Positions 39,211 to 51,596 of a stretch of 64,000 bases of DNA are shown here, piece after piece. Made by a program: the position numbers and the translations under genes. This stretch comes from Paragorgia papillata (Eukaryota; Cnidaria; Anthozoa; Scleralcyonacea; Coralliidae), in the NCBI GenBank assembly GCA_035771165.1, contig JAWNZC010000353.1, forward strand, positions 477,001-541,000, read 5' to 3'. The notes under the pieces were generated by a model, which made no database searches, had not been told where the DNA came from, and saw nothing but the letters and a program-made list of their open reading frames with translations. Every line of letters begins with the position of its first letter. The stretch's first letter is position 1.

Positions 39211-39432
39211 AAGTCCGCTGTTCGTTGACTTGATAGTATTACTTTACAGAAACTCAGCCGCAGCATGAAACTTGATAACTGGACTACAATGGTGCCGCTG
39301 CTTGAAATTTGAAAATAGATAACTCATCATAACTGGACTATCATTCGAATTTTAATTAATTAACTATTTAACTCCGCAATTTTTACGTTAGTCGCGTGAC
39401 TGGTTTGACGACCCCTAGATCCTGGGAGGCAG

Positions 39433-39720
39433 GAGTACGTCCTGCACCTGATTGAACGCATTAAGTGGCGCACGATACAGCGCAATATTCGCAGAGGAGA
39501 TCTCGTTTTGATTGTGGACAACAACGCGCCGAGGGGTCAGTTGCGACTTCGACGAGTTGTGGCACCGATACCCAGTGCGGATGGTCTTTTGAGATCTGCC
39601 GAAGTCGTGACCAACTCGGGAACTTTCACACGTCCGATTGGGAAGTTGGCCCTACTGGAAGCACACAATGAAGAAGAAGGACGTTGCCCCGGGTTCACGC
39701 CACGGGTGGGGGCGTTTTGA
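39433..39720 (+). pseudogene. BEL/Pao C-terminal DUF5641 region
   Basis: EYVLHLIERIKWR, NIRRGDLVLIVDNNAPRGQ, DGLLRSAEVVTNSG and RPIGKLALLE are hallmark blocks of the BEL C-terminal domain. The frame is continuous to a stop at 39718-39720 and joins the upstream integrase in frame once the hAT-like insert is removed. Confidence 0.85.
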
Positions 39721-39766
39721 ATGTGTTGACTATTGACATTTTACTGATTTTAGCTCTATTTTAGGC

Positions 39767-39825
39767 GCGCGAGGACTGAAGCCTAGGCCGCGCGAAGACT
39801 GAAGTCCAGACCGCGCGAAGGCTGG
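39767..39825. repeat. 23 bp tandem repeat, about 2.6 copies
   Basis: GCGCGAGGACTGAAG-type units start at 39767, 39790 and 39813, possibly within the BEL 3' LTR. Confidence 0.8.
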
Positions 39826-39829
39826 GACA

Positions 39830-40975
39830 CACTCGTGAACGAATGTATCAAAAACGGTTTTTGTTGTTTTTCTGTTTAAAAGACAATACTATCATCTGCC
39901 ATTGTTGATAGCTTCTACGCCTTTGTGAAGCGAGTAAAATCAAAATAAAGCTTAAAATACAGTCGTCTAGCCGTCATACCTTTAGCTATACATTATAATA
40001 CAGTATATATTACACAAACTATTAGAATTAAACTGATTGAGAGGCATATGTCACCTGTAATAATCATTAGTGACAAGCCCAGGCAGGTAACAATGAAACT
40101 ATACGCCATAATATTTGAAAGTTCTTGAAGCCAAAACATGAAACAAATACAGTACAAAGTACTGGCCATCAACCTCGTTCCCAGGGCCTTTTTAAATTGG
40201 TAGGGCAGGAAAAGGCCCGTGCATAGTTAGTGTATTTTTATTGCTTGATTGCTTTTCTTAAATATTTCTCGTGAAACATATTTATGCATAGTTTTGTGCC
40301 AGTTATTATCAAATAGCTTCAACGGACCTCCAACGCGAACAATGGGACCGCCATTACAATGATCTTCTCCCAAGGGAATGCCATTACTCAGAATGATTTT
40401 TTTATACTAAACAAAATTTCTAATTTATTACACCCAGTATTTCCGGGTGGTGTTACCAGCCGATCGATGCCAGGGCCTTTTCCCGCCCTCCCAATTTCAT
40501 GAAGGCCCTTTTTGAGGTTGACAGGCCATGAGACAAAATGAGGTGATACAGTAAATTACTAGGTATTTTCATAGAGATTCACAACGTGGCCCTGGAGTTA
40601 GCGTTTAAAAGAGTAGTTTTTTAGAGTCGTGATAGACTCGTCAATATAGCATTTCAAATTTTGGGGCGTTGAAATCTAATACTAAATTTACTATAATTTG
40701 TTGAAATCTTTGGAAAGCAGTATGACAATTTATAGACCAGACGAGTTCTATATTGGTGCTTACGATTTACTAAAGTAAAGATATCATCAAAAATATCTGG
40801 AAGTTCGCCTTGGTGATAACAATGCATAAATAGTGCTGTATGGAATACAATAATACTAGGACGATTTCGCTGTATAATATAGTTGCCGTGATCGATATGG
40901 ATGGATTTATAATCGGAAAAAGCTTTTTTGCAAACAGAACTTGGCGTCCTCAAAGTCGGGAAGAAGAAGGTCCTT
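39830..40975. other. No gene seen
   Basis: AT-rich non-coding DNA with AGGGCCTTTT-type words near 40185 and 40480 that may be repeat ends. Confidence 0.4.
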
Positions 40976-41447
40976 CCCTTACAAAAATTCCACATGCTTT
41001 CACACGTGTGATCACATGTGAAATTTTAACATGTGAAATAGATTCACATGTGATCACATGTGGAAGTTTAACATGTGAAATAGATTCACATGTGAAATTT
41101 TCACTTGTGCTCACATGATATACTTATTGTGATAACAAGTGAGTAAAGGTGTCACATGTGAACTGTAACATGTGAGTCAATATTTAATATGTGATCACTG
41201 ATGCTTCCACATTATCTGCCATAACCACACAAAAAACAGCTAAAATGATGAAATGAAATTACATGGAATTATACACTGGACACATCACATAATATTGTAA
41301 GTATTTGTTCAGTTATCTGGTTTTCATCCCTATGCTCAAGTGCAGTAAGCAAGATCTGACATGATAGTTATTTCCTCTAACAGCCATAACATAATTTTAT
41401 TCTGGCTAACGATCAGACAATTTTTTTCAGCAGAAAAAAAGGGACAG

Positions 41448-41700
41448 GTGGCCAGCCTCTGCAAGAATGGGTAACATAACTAACTAAATATCAAATAATT
41501 GCATTGCCTGAATAAAGCTGGGTTGTACAGGAATTTCAATACTGATCGATATTCAGTACACCAACAATATTGTACATCACCAGTACAGCATCTAAACAAC
41601 TAACCGGTTAAGGCCAGCCTCTGCAGCAATGGGTAACATAACTAACTATATAAACATCAAATAATTGCATTTTCTGAATAAAGCTGGTTGTACCACCACA
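41448..41700. repeat. Tandem duplication, offset about 163 bp
   Basis: GGCCAGCCTCTGC, ATGGGTAACATAACTAACTA and GAATAAAGCTGG blocks occur at 41450-41532 and again at 41612-41690. Confidence 0.8.
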
Positions 41701-42412
41701 ATCTACCATAATACTGTGCCAATTAAAGCTCATGGATTTAAAACAATTTTGATTCCAAGGTCTAAACACAATCTATTGCAAAACAGGTTACATTTAAAAC
41801 ACCAAAAATAGAAATCAATAAAATGAATGTATTACCTTGATAGAAAGATCTTGATTTGAAATATCAAAGTCATTGAAACATATTTGTTGAACATTTTATC
41901 TTTATTTTTACTTCAATTATGCTGCACCAACATTCAATTTAATATGATGCACCAACAAAGGTTACGTTTGTCTTGTATAGGATCCACACTTTCAGAGCAG
42001 TCAAACATCTGTCCGCCTGGACAAGATCTTTGAAAAAGGCTAGGGATTTCATAATCATGTGTTTGTTGATCCATCTCGTCTGTTCAATCGCTTGATGGAA
42101 TGTTGATGGTTTATTTGTGAGCCCGCGGTCTTTTCAGGTTCATAAGATGAGCATAACTTCCGTTTTGCACGACATCGGGTAGTGAGAATTCACGAGTAAT
42201 CGAACAAGCATTTATATTATTTGCTTAATCTACTCAAATATACTCAAGATTTTCTTGTTTTAAATATCTTAAGATTAAAAATTAAGTTTGTTTTGCTTAT
42301 TTTGGCCACGCAGCATTCCCAATAAAATAATTTTGACGTTGTTTTTTTACAAAGCATGACAATAGTTTCTCCCACGTGACTGGGTCCGCGGCAAACTTTG
42401 AGTCTGAGGCCC

Positions 42413-43071
42413 AGTGTGACCAGATTTGGTAATTTTAATTACTTTTGGTAATATTTCACTATTTTTCGGACTTTTTTGGTAATTGAAAATTTTTTGTAAT
42501 TTTTTTAGTAATTTCTCTTAAAGTTAGTTATATTTTGGTTATCAACCAAATACGCCATAATGACACAACCTGTTATTCAAAAACTTCAATGAGAACAGTT
42601 GCAGGTCCATGCCTGCAAAGCTGTACATCCCAATTGCAAGCTGCTGGTCCAAGCTTAGCCTGGCACCCTGACTGTATATTTAGTTTCAGGCACTTGGAGG
42701 GCTGATTTTAGAGAATAGTTATTTCACTAAAGGAAACTTGTTTTTGCTGTTAACATTTAAACATTTAAATTACGAAACATGTTATATTTATTCAATGAAA
42801 GACCGCTAAAAGTGAACAGTGGAACGGAAATCTTTGTAAACATTAATTATTCAGTTAATTGCATCGCAAAGGATTCTGGTTAAGAATATTTGTTGAGTCG
42901 AGAGTATAAATAATAAATTATACTATAGAGCTATTATTTAGCCATTCATCGCTGTTTTACTGATTTTCAGACAACTTTGGTTGACAGCAGAAATTTAGTA
43001 ATTTTTTCTACATTTTGGTAATTTTTTGCATGCTTATTTAGTAATTGCCTTGCAAAATATCCGGTCACACT
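42413..43071. mobile_element. MITE nested in the 4.7 kb element (AGTGTGACC ends)
   Basis: AGTGTGACCAGATTTGGTAA at the left and ATATCCGGTCACACT at the right are inverted relatives, with TTTGGTAATTTT words inside both ends. Flanks CTGAGGCC and CTGAGCAT share five bases. Confidence 0.65.
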
Positions 43072-43701
43072 CTGAGCATTAGCGTCATATTTTAGCGAAG
43101 GAATTATTCAGTTCATTGCTTTATACGTTTGCTAGGAGTTTATATTATCTTTCTAAAAAGTTATTCGAAGTAGGTTTGCTTGAAGCTTTATTATACGATG
43201 AAGTACGTACTCGTTTATTGGATGGCGACTATTAAACTCAGACAAGCGTCTTGACGCCCAGAGGAGTTTGTTCCTGACAATTCGCTATCAATGAGACAAT
43301 GACCCGAACAAGGAACTAAAGGAAGGTATGGTTTTGTTATGAAATCCAGAAGTTAAACGACCCAAAGTAGAATGGAAGGCTTATTTAAATCGTGTCAAGT
43401 ATGCCAACGGTAAGCACAGTGAATATTGTTAGTTATATATAGTTCAAATTTTTTTTTTTTTTTGAGTTAAAATTGTTCAGGATGTTGCCATGTGCTCAGC
43501 TTGATTAGGGTGGCTCACAGTAATCCCCAAATAGCAGGGGCACTTCATCAGAACAATATATTCTGGTTTAGGCATTAATAAAAGTGTATTGCTGTCATGA
43601 ATTCCAATTTATGTTCAAAAATCTACATGTATGAGAACCTTTTCACCCTTAAATAACAATTAAAAAATAAAACCAAGAATACAATTATAAAAGTTTCCCT
43701 A

Positions 43702-43824
43702 CAGGGCCTGGTTATACAAAGCCTGGATAGCTTATCCGGTGGATAGGTATAGTGTGCCATACATGCTTTGAACAAGTGAACTTAAATTTTATTCGCTATA
43801 CAGGCTTCGTACAACCAGACCCTG
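43702..43824. mobile_element. MITE nested in the 4.7 kb element (CAGGG ends, 123 bp)
   Basis: CAGGGCCTGGTTATACAAAG at the left pairs with CTTCGTACAACCAGACCCTG at the right with three mismatches. Confidence 0.8.
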
Positions 43825-45696
43825 CAGATCCTTATTACTGCCGACTACTTTTTGCATTTAATCTAGATTCTAAAAAGAAAATGACACGGTGATGAAAACA
43901 AATTTCACTAAATAAATTTGCTATGCTCTTTTGTAATTTAATATCCTTTTCACAACTCAAGTAGAATTCATATCTTTATGTCACTGTGTTATATTCTTTA
44001 TATATTTTGGTAAAAGGCCTTGCAATATTAACTTCTAGTAGTGTACTATTACTAGCAGTCACGAAAGTAATGAGTAGAGACGAGTGATTACAAAAATTGT
44101 CGATTACTGAAGCAGATTAATGGCTAATTTATTCAAGATAAATAGGCCAATTAATTGGCATATACAGTAGTGCTTATATATTGATATGTTGTTGGTTTCC
44201 AATCCCTGCACAGTTTTTATTTCAATGTGTCATGCATTGCAAGGAGCATACAACATTTTGGAAATATAACAGAAATCAAGGTTTTTGCTGGCAGAGTGAA
44301 AAGAGAATGGCTCATGGTGAATACTATACACATTCATTGCATATTTTTGGTTCATATTAGCTCCATGTGTGAAAGAGTTAATGTACTAAACTACTAATTA
44401 TTATACAATAATCGGCTGATTACCGATTATTGCAAATTGGCTGATTACATGTATATGGCTTTGCAGATTAGTTTTCGATTAAATAGCTCATCTCTTAAGT
44501 AATGAGCTGACAATAACAAGTGCAGTATAATTTATAATAATATAGTTTTTGGAGCAATATTAAAATATCAGTACAAAATATGTATTTAAGCCAAGAGGAT
44601 GTTGATTTTGATATCATATTTGTATCTCTTTTCTATTTAGCTGAAGTCCATAAAAGGTTCCCAAGTGGCACTGCAGCCTTGTTCAAAGTGTCAATGGTGC
44701 AAAAGTAAAGATGAGAGAAATGCCATGGAGGCAAGAAAAATATAATTGGAACAGATGTAGATATTTATGAGGTTAGACCCAACCTAGCATTTCAATTTTA
44801 TTGGGATGTTTTAGAAATGACTCTGCATTTAATTCCATCATGGAGGCAAGAAAGTATAATTTCCTTATTCACTAGGAAATCAATACTCTAAACTTATTTC
44901 ATTTTGTTACCTATTATGCCTGAATTAAATGCAACATTTAAGCACTTAAGCACTTAAGGCTTGTAGATTAATGTTGGTTAATGTAAGTTTGTGGTTTGTT
45001 AATCTTTTGAACTATAGTGTACCTTATTTTTTACTAAACACACTAAATGAAATACATGTATTATGCACATGTATTTATGCACCTATTTATATAGACTACA
45101 ATATTTTAATCTTTGTACTTAAGATAAGCTTTTTCAGAATTCACCATGTCTATATTTGCATTATTTCTGGGTTTTCACACTGTTTAGTTCAGGTCCACCA
45201 TCGGACAGTTTTTTAAAAAGAAATGCTGAATTAATGACACGAGCAAAATGGGCCAAAAGCTCAGATGAGTCAGATCGACTAAAATACATACTGTATACAT
45301 GGTGAATGCCACATATGTTTTAATTAGTTCAAATAGATTACTTCGCATCATGCAAAACTTAAAATATCATAGAAGTTATATGACTTTAGTAAAAAGAAAA
45401 TTATAGCAGCTTTATTTTATTGATTTGGAAAATTTTTGTATAATAAAATTTATTTAACTATATGCAGTTGTTTCTTTTTTATGCGGAGTGCTACCTACAT
45501 GCATGATGCATGTCGACATTCCCCATGTGATCACATGTGGATATTCCATTCGGAACGTGTTTTTGGAAGCATTGTTTTTGGAACGTGTGATCATATGTGA
45601 AATATTCACATGTGATTACATGTCAAATCTGTGATCACATGTGAAATCTTCATGTGGAATATCCACATGTGAAATCATGTGGAATTTTTGTAAGGG

Positions 45697-47029
45697 TTCG
45701 TTCCTCTTTGACTCCAACATCTGGTGGAGTGAACTTGACATTCGAGATCAGTAGAGCTGTCTTTTTGAAAAAAATAATATTCACAAACTCCGTATGCGTG
45801 TACTATTAGGCACTAAAGCTATTCAAATAGATTACTGTACCTCCAGAATATCGTAGCCGAGTTTTATCGCCAAGTTCGAGTTAATAAAGAGTCGGTAGTA
45901 GCGTACAAGGGCGGGCGTTTTGAGCACGACTTACTTCCTGAAATTGACTCCCACACTCAATTTGAGAGCTTAATTAAAATTAGTATATACAGTCAATTTG
46001 AGGAAGAGACCAGGTTGAAATCACACAGAAATCAGTGAGTACCACTATTGCGCCAAACTGGAAGAGGAAACTTTTGGGAGATGGTTAATTGTGGCGATGA
46101 CATAAAATGGGATGTTTGCACAAGCCGGGCTAGCAAGGTTAACCGTGCTCACGCCATTGATTAGCATCGTACTGTGGTTTGGAAACTTGCATAACCTAAA
46201 TTTACAAAAAAACAATTGGCTTACTTTTGATGTAAGCGAGTCTTAACATTAATTTAAATCATTTTTTCGACCCGAGATAAGAATTTCGTGACACGAGTCA
46301 GCACTGTTAGTTAACCCTCTTCGCTGTTTTAATATTTGCTAGCATGGCCGTACTGTGCCCGAGCCTGGTCACCAGACCCCATCCTGCTCGTAAAAGAAAA
46401 TATTTTCAACGGCTACAGAACCAGGTGAGTAATTTTGATTTGTTTTATTACTTGTTCCAACCTAATAACGAAGAACCTGCTTGACTTCGATCTGTGAATA
46501 AATTAAGCCTTATTATTTGATATTTACACCGCTTGACCCGTGATTTTGTTGTATTTCGCATTTTGTGATGTCGTATGTATTTAAAATTGAATCGTTAACA
46601 TTGATAAGTTATTACAACGAATATTTTTACGAAGTACAGAAGATATCGAAGGTGATGAGCTAATTAAACGTTAGGGGAACTGGTGTACTTCGAAGACGAA
46701 ATTTACTGACTTATCGGCCGGTTAATTAAAGCTTTTATTTTAGAATTTCTTAGTTGTTAAAACATGCATGTTTAAAAGTTACATATGGTTTACCATTCAT
46801 TTCCTATTGAGGTATGTCAACCGAAACAATTTGTGTTTTAACCTTGTCAAGTGTGTAAAATACTGCCATCTTGAAAATATCCTGAAATCTGCTAGGCGTT
46901 CTAGAGCACCTTGAGCGGCAACGTCAGACCTAGATACCAGTCTCATCAAATACGCCCGTGCTTTAGAACGATGGGACTAGGCTGATTTCCCTCTTGTCAT
47001 GTTATTACAAACTAATACAATGACATATC
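45697..47029. other. Mostly empty; one candidate short exon
   Basis: 46344-46424 (plus) encodes MAVLCPSLVTRP and ARKRKYFQRLQNQ and is followed by a strong donor (CAG|GTGAGT); no partner exon was found. Otherwise AT-rich non-coding DNA. Confidence 0.3.
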
Positions 47030-47151
47030 GGGAGATTAGTGATTAAATGCCCCCTCAGCCTCGGGAGGTTTGTGGAATTCTCTCGGGCTTCGCTCTCGGG
47101 ACTTCCACAAACCTCCCTCGGCTTTCGGGGACATTTAATCACTAATCTCCC
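47030..47151. mobile_element. Foldback MITE (122 bp)
   Basis: GGGAGATTAGTGATTAAATG at the left and its near-exact reverse complement at the right; the arms continue through GGAGGTTTGTGGAA/TTCCACAAACCTCC almost to the centre. Confidence 0.9.
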
Positions 47152-48830
47152 TCATGTGATGGTATTACTTATAATAATATATGTTTACATCGTCGGTAAT
47201 ACAAATACCGGGCATGAAATTACACATTCAGACTTATTTCATGTGGTGGCTCTAAACGGAAATTTTTTTTTACATAATTTACAAAGTCTCTCAATGGACA
47301 TTTAGGCAACTGCTTAGATAATTAAGACAAGCTACGGCATGAGAATTATTCCATGTAGTCATCTGATCCGTTGATTCAACATGAATATTGTCTTCGTCCC
47401 CAGATTTCTCGCTTTCTGGTTCGTCTTCCGTGACAGCGTTTTCGCTTTGTTCTTCGTGTGCAGCAATAGAGTTTTTACTATGTTACATCTACAGTCTTTC
47501 TTTTTTTTTGCGTGCTAGCAATGCAAGCACTTGAGCGTTTTCGATAAGATTCTTATTACTCGTGCTACCTGCGGTAGACCGACTCTAAGTTTTGGATCCC
47601 CTACTGTTTCTTCGGGGGTTTTTTTAGGATGCAGGGCGGGGGGGGGGGGGGGTTGTAAAACAATTGCAAAGTTGCGCAATACTTCCCATCAAGCTTTACG
47701 AACCACGAGGCCTGTTTTGCAGATCTTTCCTTCCTACACCTTTGATGTTTGCCTTTGATCGAGTTGGTTCAAGTTGTTTTCCGACGGTATTGATAGATTT
47801 TAAAAGTTAATACATCATTAGTTGATCAGTAAAGTTGCTGACAACTGTCTTGATCGTAAATATGCTCCCAATACTTTACTGCACGCGGCAGTCGATCGCG
47901 GTACACCTACGTTTAAAAGATGCATGACGAGCCATATCGAAACGGAAAACCGAAGTATATATGACTTCCAAATGTAACAACTATTGCAAAAAATTTCCAG
48001 AATGCATGAGAGAAACAAAAATGTTTGTCGATGAAGTCTTAATAGACAAGTTACAAATGCTGTATTGACAGCAGTACCTACAATCCCAGACAATAATGTT
48101 GGGACACTGAAGGCTTTCCCCCTCTCCCCCTATTCACTGTTGTTCACTAGTGTCTGTTTGTGTGTGTTTTGATATTTCTTTTTATTCTAGTTGATAAAAA
48201 TTGTTCAACATTAAATAGGGGATGGGGGTTGAAGATGAAAAATTTGAAGTGTTCCAACGATTAATGCCTACGGTTGTAGGAAGCTTGACTTGAAAACTAG
48301 AAACATCAGAAACATAAGCCACACTTGCACAGTACATCAAAGAACGTATTCATATATTGTTTACCGAGTATATAACGGCTTGCTGCTTGGTCTAACAACT
48401 ACAAAACGCAAGAAATAAGCACCGAATAATGTCAAAAATATGTTGAACTCTTTCCGTGTCTAGTCGTCTTGATATCATGTATGTGTCGCATTACTTTTGG
48501 AATTGGAAATTTGTGTTCCAAGATTTAAAAACATTGTATATGAAAATGATCGTTTGAATCGGCCGAATCCAACACTCTAGGCTTTTTCTACTAAAAGTAT
48601 TAAGATCTGTTTAATTATTTGGCTGCATTTAAGGAAACGAGCTACATGTCTGAAAAGCTATTTTCTTGATATTGTAAAAAATGCCGTTACAGCCAACTTA
48701 GGAGCATACTTTAAAGCCAAGAAAGCTAAAGCAATGTTACAGAAGACTAAATAAACTGTTTCTGTGCAAAATTCAGTAAGGAAATATGATATTCAATAGT
48801 CAAAATGGCCCCCTGTTGTGCGTCTGTTCA
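47152..48830. other. No gene seen; G-run and repeat debris
   Basis: A G-run lies at about 47635-47652. 48088-48250 (GTTGGGACACTGAAGG, CCCCCTATTCACTGTTG, TTAAATAGGGG) resembles the MITE at 50043-50298. Confidence 0.45.
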
Positions 48831-49289
48831 GTCCACGGTTCTCACAACGGTTCTCACTACGGTTCTCACCACGGTTCTCACCAGAAAAACATGTATTATA
48901 ACGAAGATTGTGGTTTAAAATGACATTTTCTGCACACCCGCCTTGTAATATATTAGTTTTCAATAAGAAAATAATGCATATTAACAATTCACGCTTTTCA
49001 AATGCGTTTTTTTATAACGATGCTCGCTATATTTATATAAATAACTTGATGCTATGCTATATCTTTATACTGCGGAAGTGAGAACAGTCGCCGCTTTACC
49101 TCTAAATTATTTTATTTTGTCGATGCAATACCGGTTAAAACTCATTAAATGTAAAGTATACCATGCAGATGATATTTGAAAACAGCAGCACTGACTATTT
49201 GTAAAGAAACAAGCGTAAATTAGCAAACTAACGTCCACGGTGTTCAGTGAGCACCGTGGTGAGAACCGTTGGTGAGAACCGTGGACGTG
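48831..49289. mobile_element. Element with clustered ACGGTTCTCAC terminal repeats (459 bp)
   Basis: The left end has four tandem copies of about 13 bp (CACGGTTCTCAC type, 48831-48882); the right end has inverted copies ending GTGAGAACCGTGGAC. Terminal 27-28 bp match with one indel. Confidence 0.8.
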
Positions 49290-50042
49290 ACATTTGTCAT
49301 GACAACCGTACAAGCGTTGTATTACGTTATATCTCTCCAATAATTTTCCGAAAATATTTCGCGTTTTACCTTAGTATGTATTAGTAATGTTGTACGTAAT
49401 ATTGTTGCTAATGAAAACCTAGAACAAGTTTCAATATGTTTTGTCCCTTTCGTGCCTTTAAGAGAAGTTGGTAGACGTTGAGAATTTCGGATTTTTAAAC
49501 TTAGTATCACTTCTCTAATATTTGTTTTTGTGCTGAAATTAAAGTACGCGTGCGTTCTACAGCAATTGTTAAAATAATAAAAGGTCCTTACCCCAAATAG
49601 CGTTATTGCTAATACCGGCGCAGAACCCGTTAAAGTTTGCGCAAATGGCTAAAATAAACACGTTTTAATTCTCGTTTAACGCGACGCCCGTTAGATGAAG
49701 AGTGATATTGCACAAGTTATACCCTACACATACATAAATAAATGCGCAATCGAGTGATTGTAAATATATTAAAACTTCGTTTAAGGTAAATCGAGCATTT
49801 TTAATTGCATTGCTGATAACGCACCTATTTTAGCCGAAATCGTTTTGCATAATACGTGCAAAGACGCTTTGAGCAGTAAACTGACTTTAAAACAACAAAA
49901 CTGCCTATTTAATAGCTTGAAAATGCCCATAACAATTTTGTTAACAACAAATTGTGAACATCTTTGTCAAGTATAACTATTTTTAGAAAAATAACTGACT
50001 AGGTAACTAGGTTTATTTTATGAACTAAAAATGTTTTCGCAG
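49290..50042. other. No gene seen
   Basis: AT-rich non-coding DNA with no repeat structure I can define. Confidence 0.4.
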
Positions 50043-50298
50043 ACAATCAGTGACAAAAGTGTTGGGACACTTCGGCTAAAGGACAATATCTTCCGCTCCA
50101 ATTATCCCCCGGCCCCCCTGTTCATTGTTGGTGACTCCTTAGGCGCTCGTTTCAACGCTCACTGAGTTCCTTACTTTAAATTCAACATTGAATAGGGAGG
50201 GGGAGGGAGGGATATAATTTACTATCAAAATAATTGAAAGAAATATTAGGTAAGTACCAACAATGCGAGATGTCTCAAGGTATTTTGTCACTGATTGT
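50043..50298. mobile_element. MITE with ACAATCAGTGACAAAA ends (256 bp)
   Basis: Perfect 16 bp terminal inverted repeats. Internal blocks GTTGGGACACT, CCCCTGTTCATTGTTG and GAATAGGG recall 48088-48250. Confidence 0.8.
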
Positions 50299-51430
50299 AG
50301 CTTGTTTACCTCGCAACAACTTTATAGACCAAAGTACTTCATATAAGACCATATATAGAAGACTTTGTTCGATTTGTCAATAATTTAATATGCTAGTCTT
50401 GAAAAAGTGCGTACTGTACAGCTGGAAGTCGTAATTTTAATACTCGATAATCGACAATTACGTCGAACAGTTTCAGTGCGTTTTTACATGTCTTAGTGAC
50501 TGCTTCTGAAAATGTTGTACTTTTTAACAAACACTTATGCGCGCGCTGTTCCGCTCGTTTTTTAGATATCACAGGCTACGCCAAGTTGCACAAATCCGTA
50601 GCCCGAGTGAAGGTCTGAGCAGGCGTCTTGTAATTTTAAGTGCCGCAAGCTCTTTTACAAGCTAGAATATCTAACTTCGGCATATCAGAGATTTGGGCAA
50701 CATAAGAAGATAATTATTAACAATATTCTAGAAAATCTACTATACTCGTATTAGCTATAGTTCCAAAGACCTCCATGCATGTTAAGGTGCCATGAGTTGT
50801 TAACAAATTGTTTAGACGCTTTAGTTTAATCGATTGGTCAAAATATGTCAGTAATTTCCTCACACGTTGATAAGCTAGAGACATTTCTTCTGTGCGGTTT
50901 ATGACTTTACATGATTACGCTACTGTGAGGCGATTTTTTTAATACAAGCTCTGCGATTTCCTGTAAAACTTGACCAAGTTACAGATTAAGAAATCCGGCG
51001 CCTCTCTGAAGCAAACTTGTTTTCTTTCTTTTATAACCTTTCCCGGGAGACCGCTAGGATAGATATATCATCTTTGTGAGGCGTGACTTTCTCCATGAGG
51101 TGCGTCGTAACGGTAAAATGCATTTGGTAAATATTAAATGCACAATAGCAGATACATTTTGCTTGTTCATACCCTGGTTACGGTAGTTTGCTCTCGTAAG
51201 CGTTCTCTCGCCGCTATGAAAATTACGGGAGTAAAAACTTCTGGGACCAGGGTAACTTGTTCAGGGCTTGCCGTCTGCAAAAGGTTGCGATGTTGTAACG
51301 ACGCAGATCTACATAAAACTGTAGAAAAGCAGTTGTTTTTCAAGCAACATTTTCTTTAGAGGACGTCGTTGAGAGAATAATGTAAATGCTAACAAAACAG
51401 GCATTTTTCATTATCTTTGCAAACTTTCCT
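50299..51430. other. No gene seen
   Basis: AT-rich non-coding DNA. Confidence 0.4.
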
Positions 51431-51438
51431 AACCCCCC

Positions 51439-51506
<68 letters not shown>

Positions 51507-51507
51507 A
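51431..51507. repeat. Compound microsatellite C(n)-(CA)n-(TA)n
   Basis: About 25 C, then about 17 CA, then about 8 TA units in series. Confidence 0.95.
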
Positions 51508-51596
51508 ATAGGCGGAAGTAATTAACATCCAGCATGGCGTAACACGTTGCTTAACAGCGTGACAAATTAACAGATCAGTGTGTCGAACGGAAGTGT

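Larger units (their letters stand above)
37822..39424. mobile_element. hAT-like element with 8 bp target duplication, 1,603 bp
   Basis: GGAGGCAG occurs at 37814-37821 and 39425-39432, exactly flanking the insert; removing the insert and one copy restores the BEL frame (RWRQEYVLHLIERIKW). The left end is CAGGGGCGGATCCAGG; the right end reversed is CAGGATCTAGGGG, the same with a 5 bp deletion. There is no transposase. It contains G/C runs, a tandem duplication, a candidate exon and a CCAAT-rich region. Confidence 0.85.
34036..39830 (+). mobile_element. BEL/Pao LTR retrotransposon relic
   Basis: Gag zinc knuckles, Pao-type protease linker, RT, Pao RNase H-like region, integrase and the C-terminal DUF5641 domain occur in BEL order, with the last part displaced by a 1.6 kb insertion (37822-39424). 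The 5' gag and 5' LTR are missing. A 3' LTR may begin near TGTTGACT at 39724. There are many frameshifts and stops. Confidence 0.85.
40976..45696. mobile_element. 4.7 kb inverted-repeat element with CACATGTG subterminal palindromes
   Basis: The left end CCCTTACAAAAATTCCACAT is the exact reverse complement of the right end. Inside each end, 150-200 bp are packed with CACATGTGATCACATGTG-type palindromes. No open transposase frame. A plus-strand exon-like piece (KVEWKAYLNRVKYAN, near 43366-43411, followed by GTAAGC) and EVHKRFPSGTAALFKVSMVQ (about 44643-44702, after TTTAG) may be gene debris. Target duplication is unclear. Confidence 0.75.

Noticed and set aside
44971..45216. 81-codon hydrophobic frame in the 4.7 kb element
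   Set aside because: AT-rich composition artefact without motif; does not resemble a transposase.
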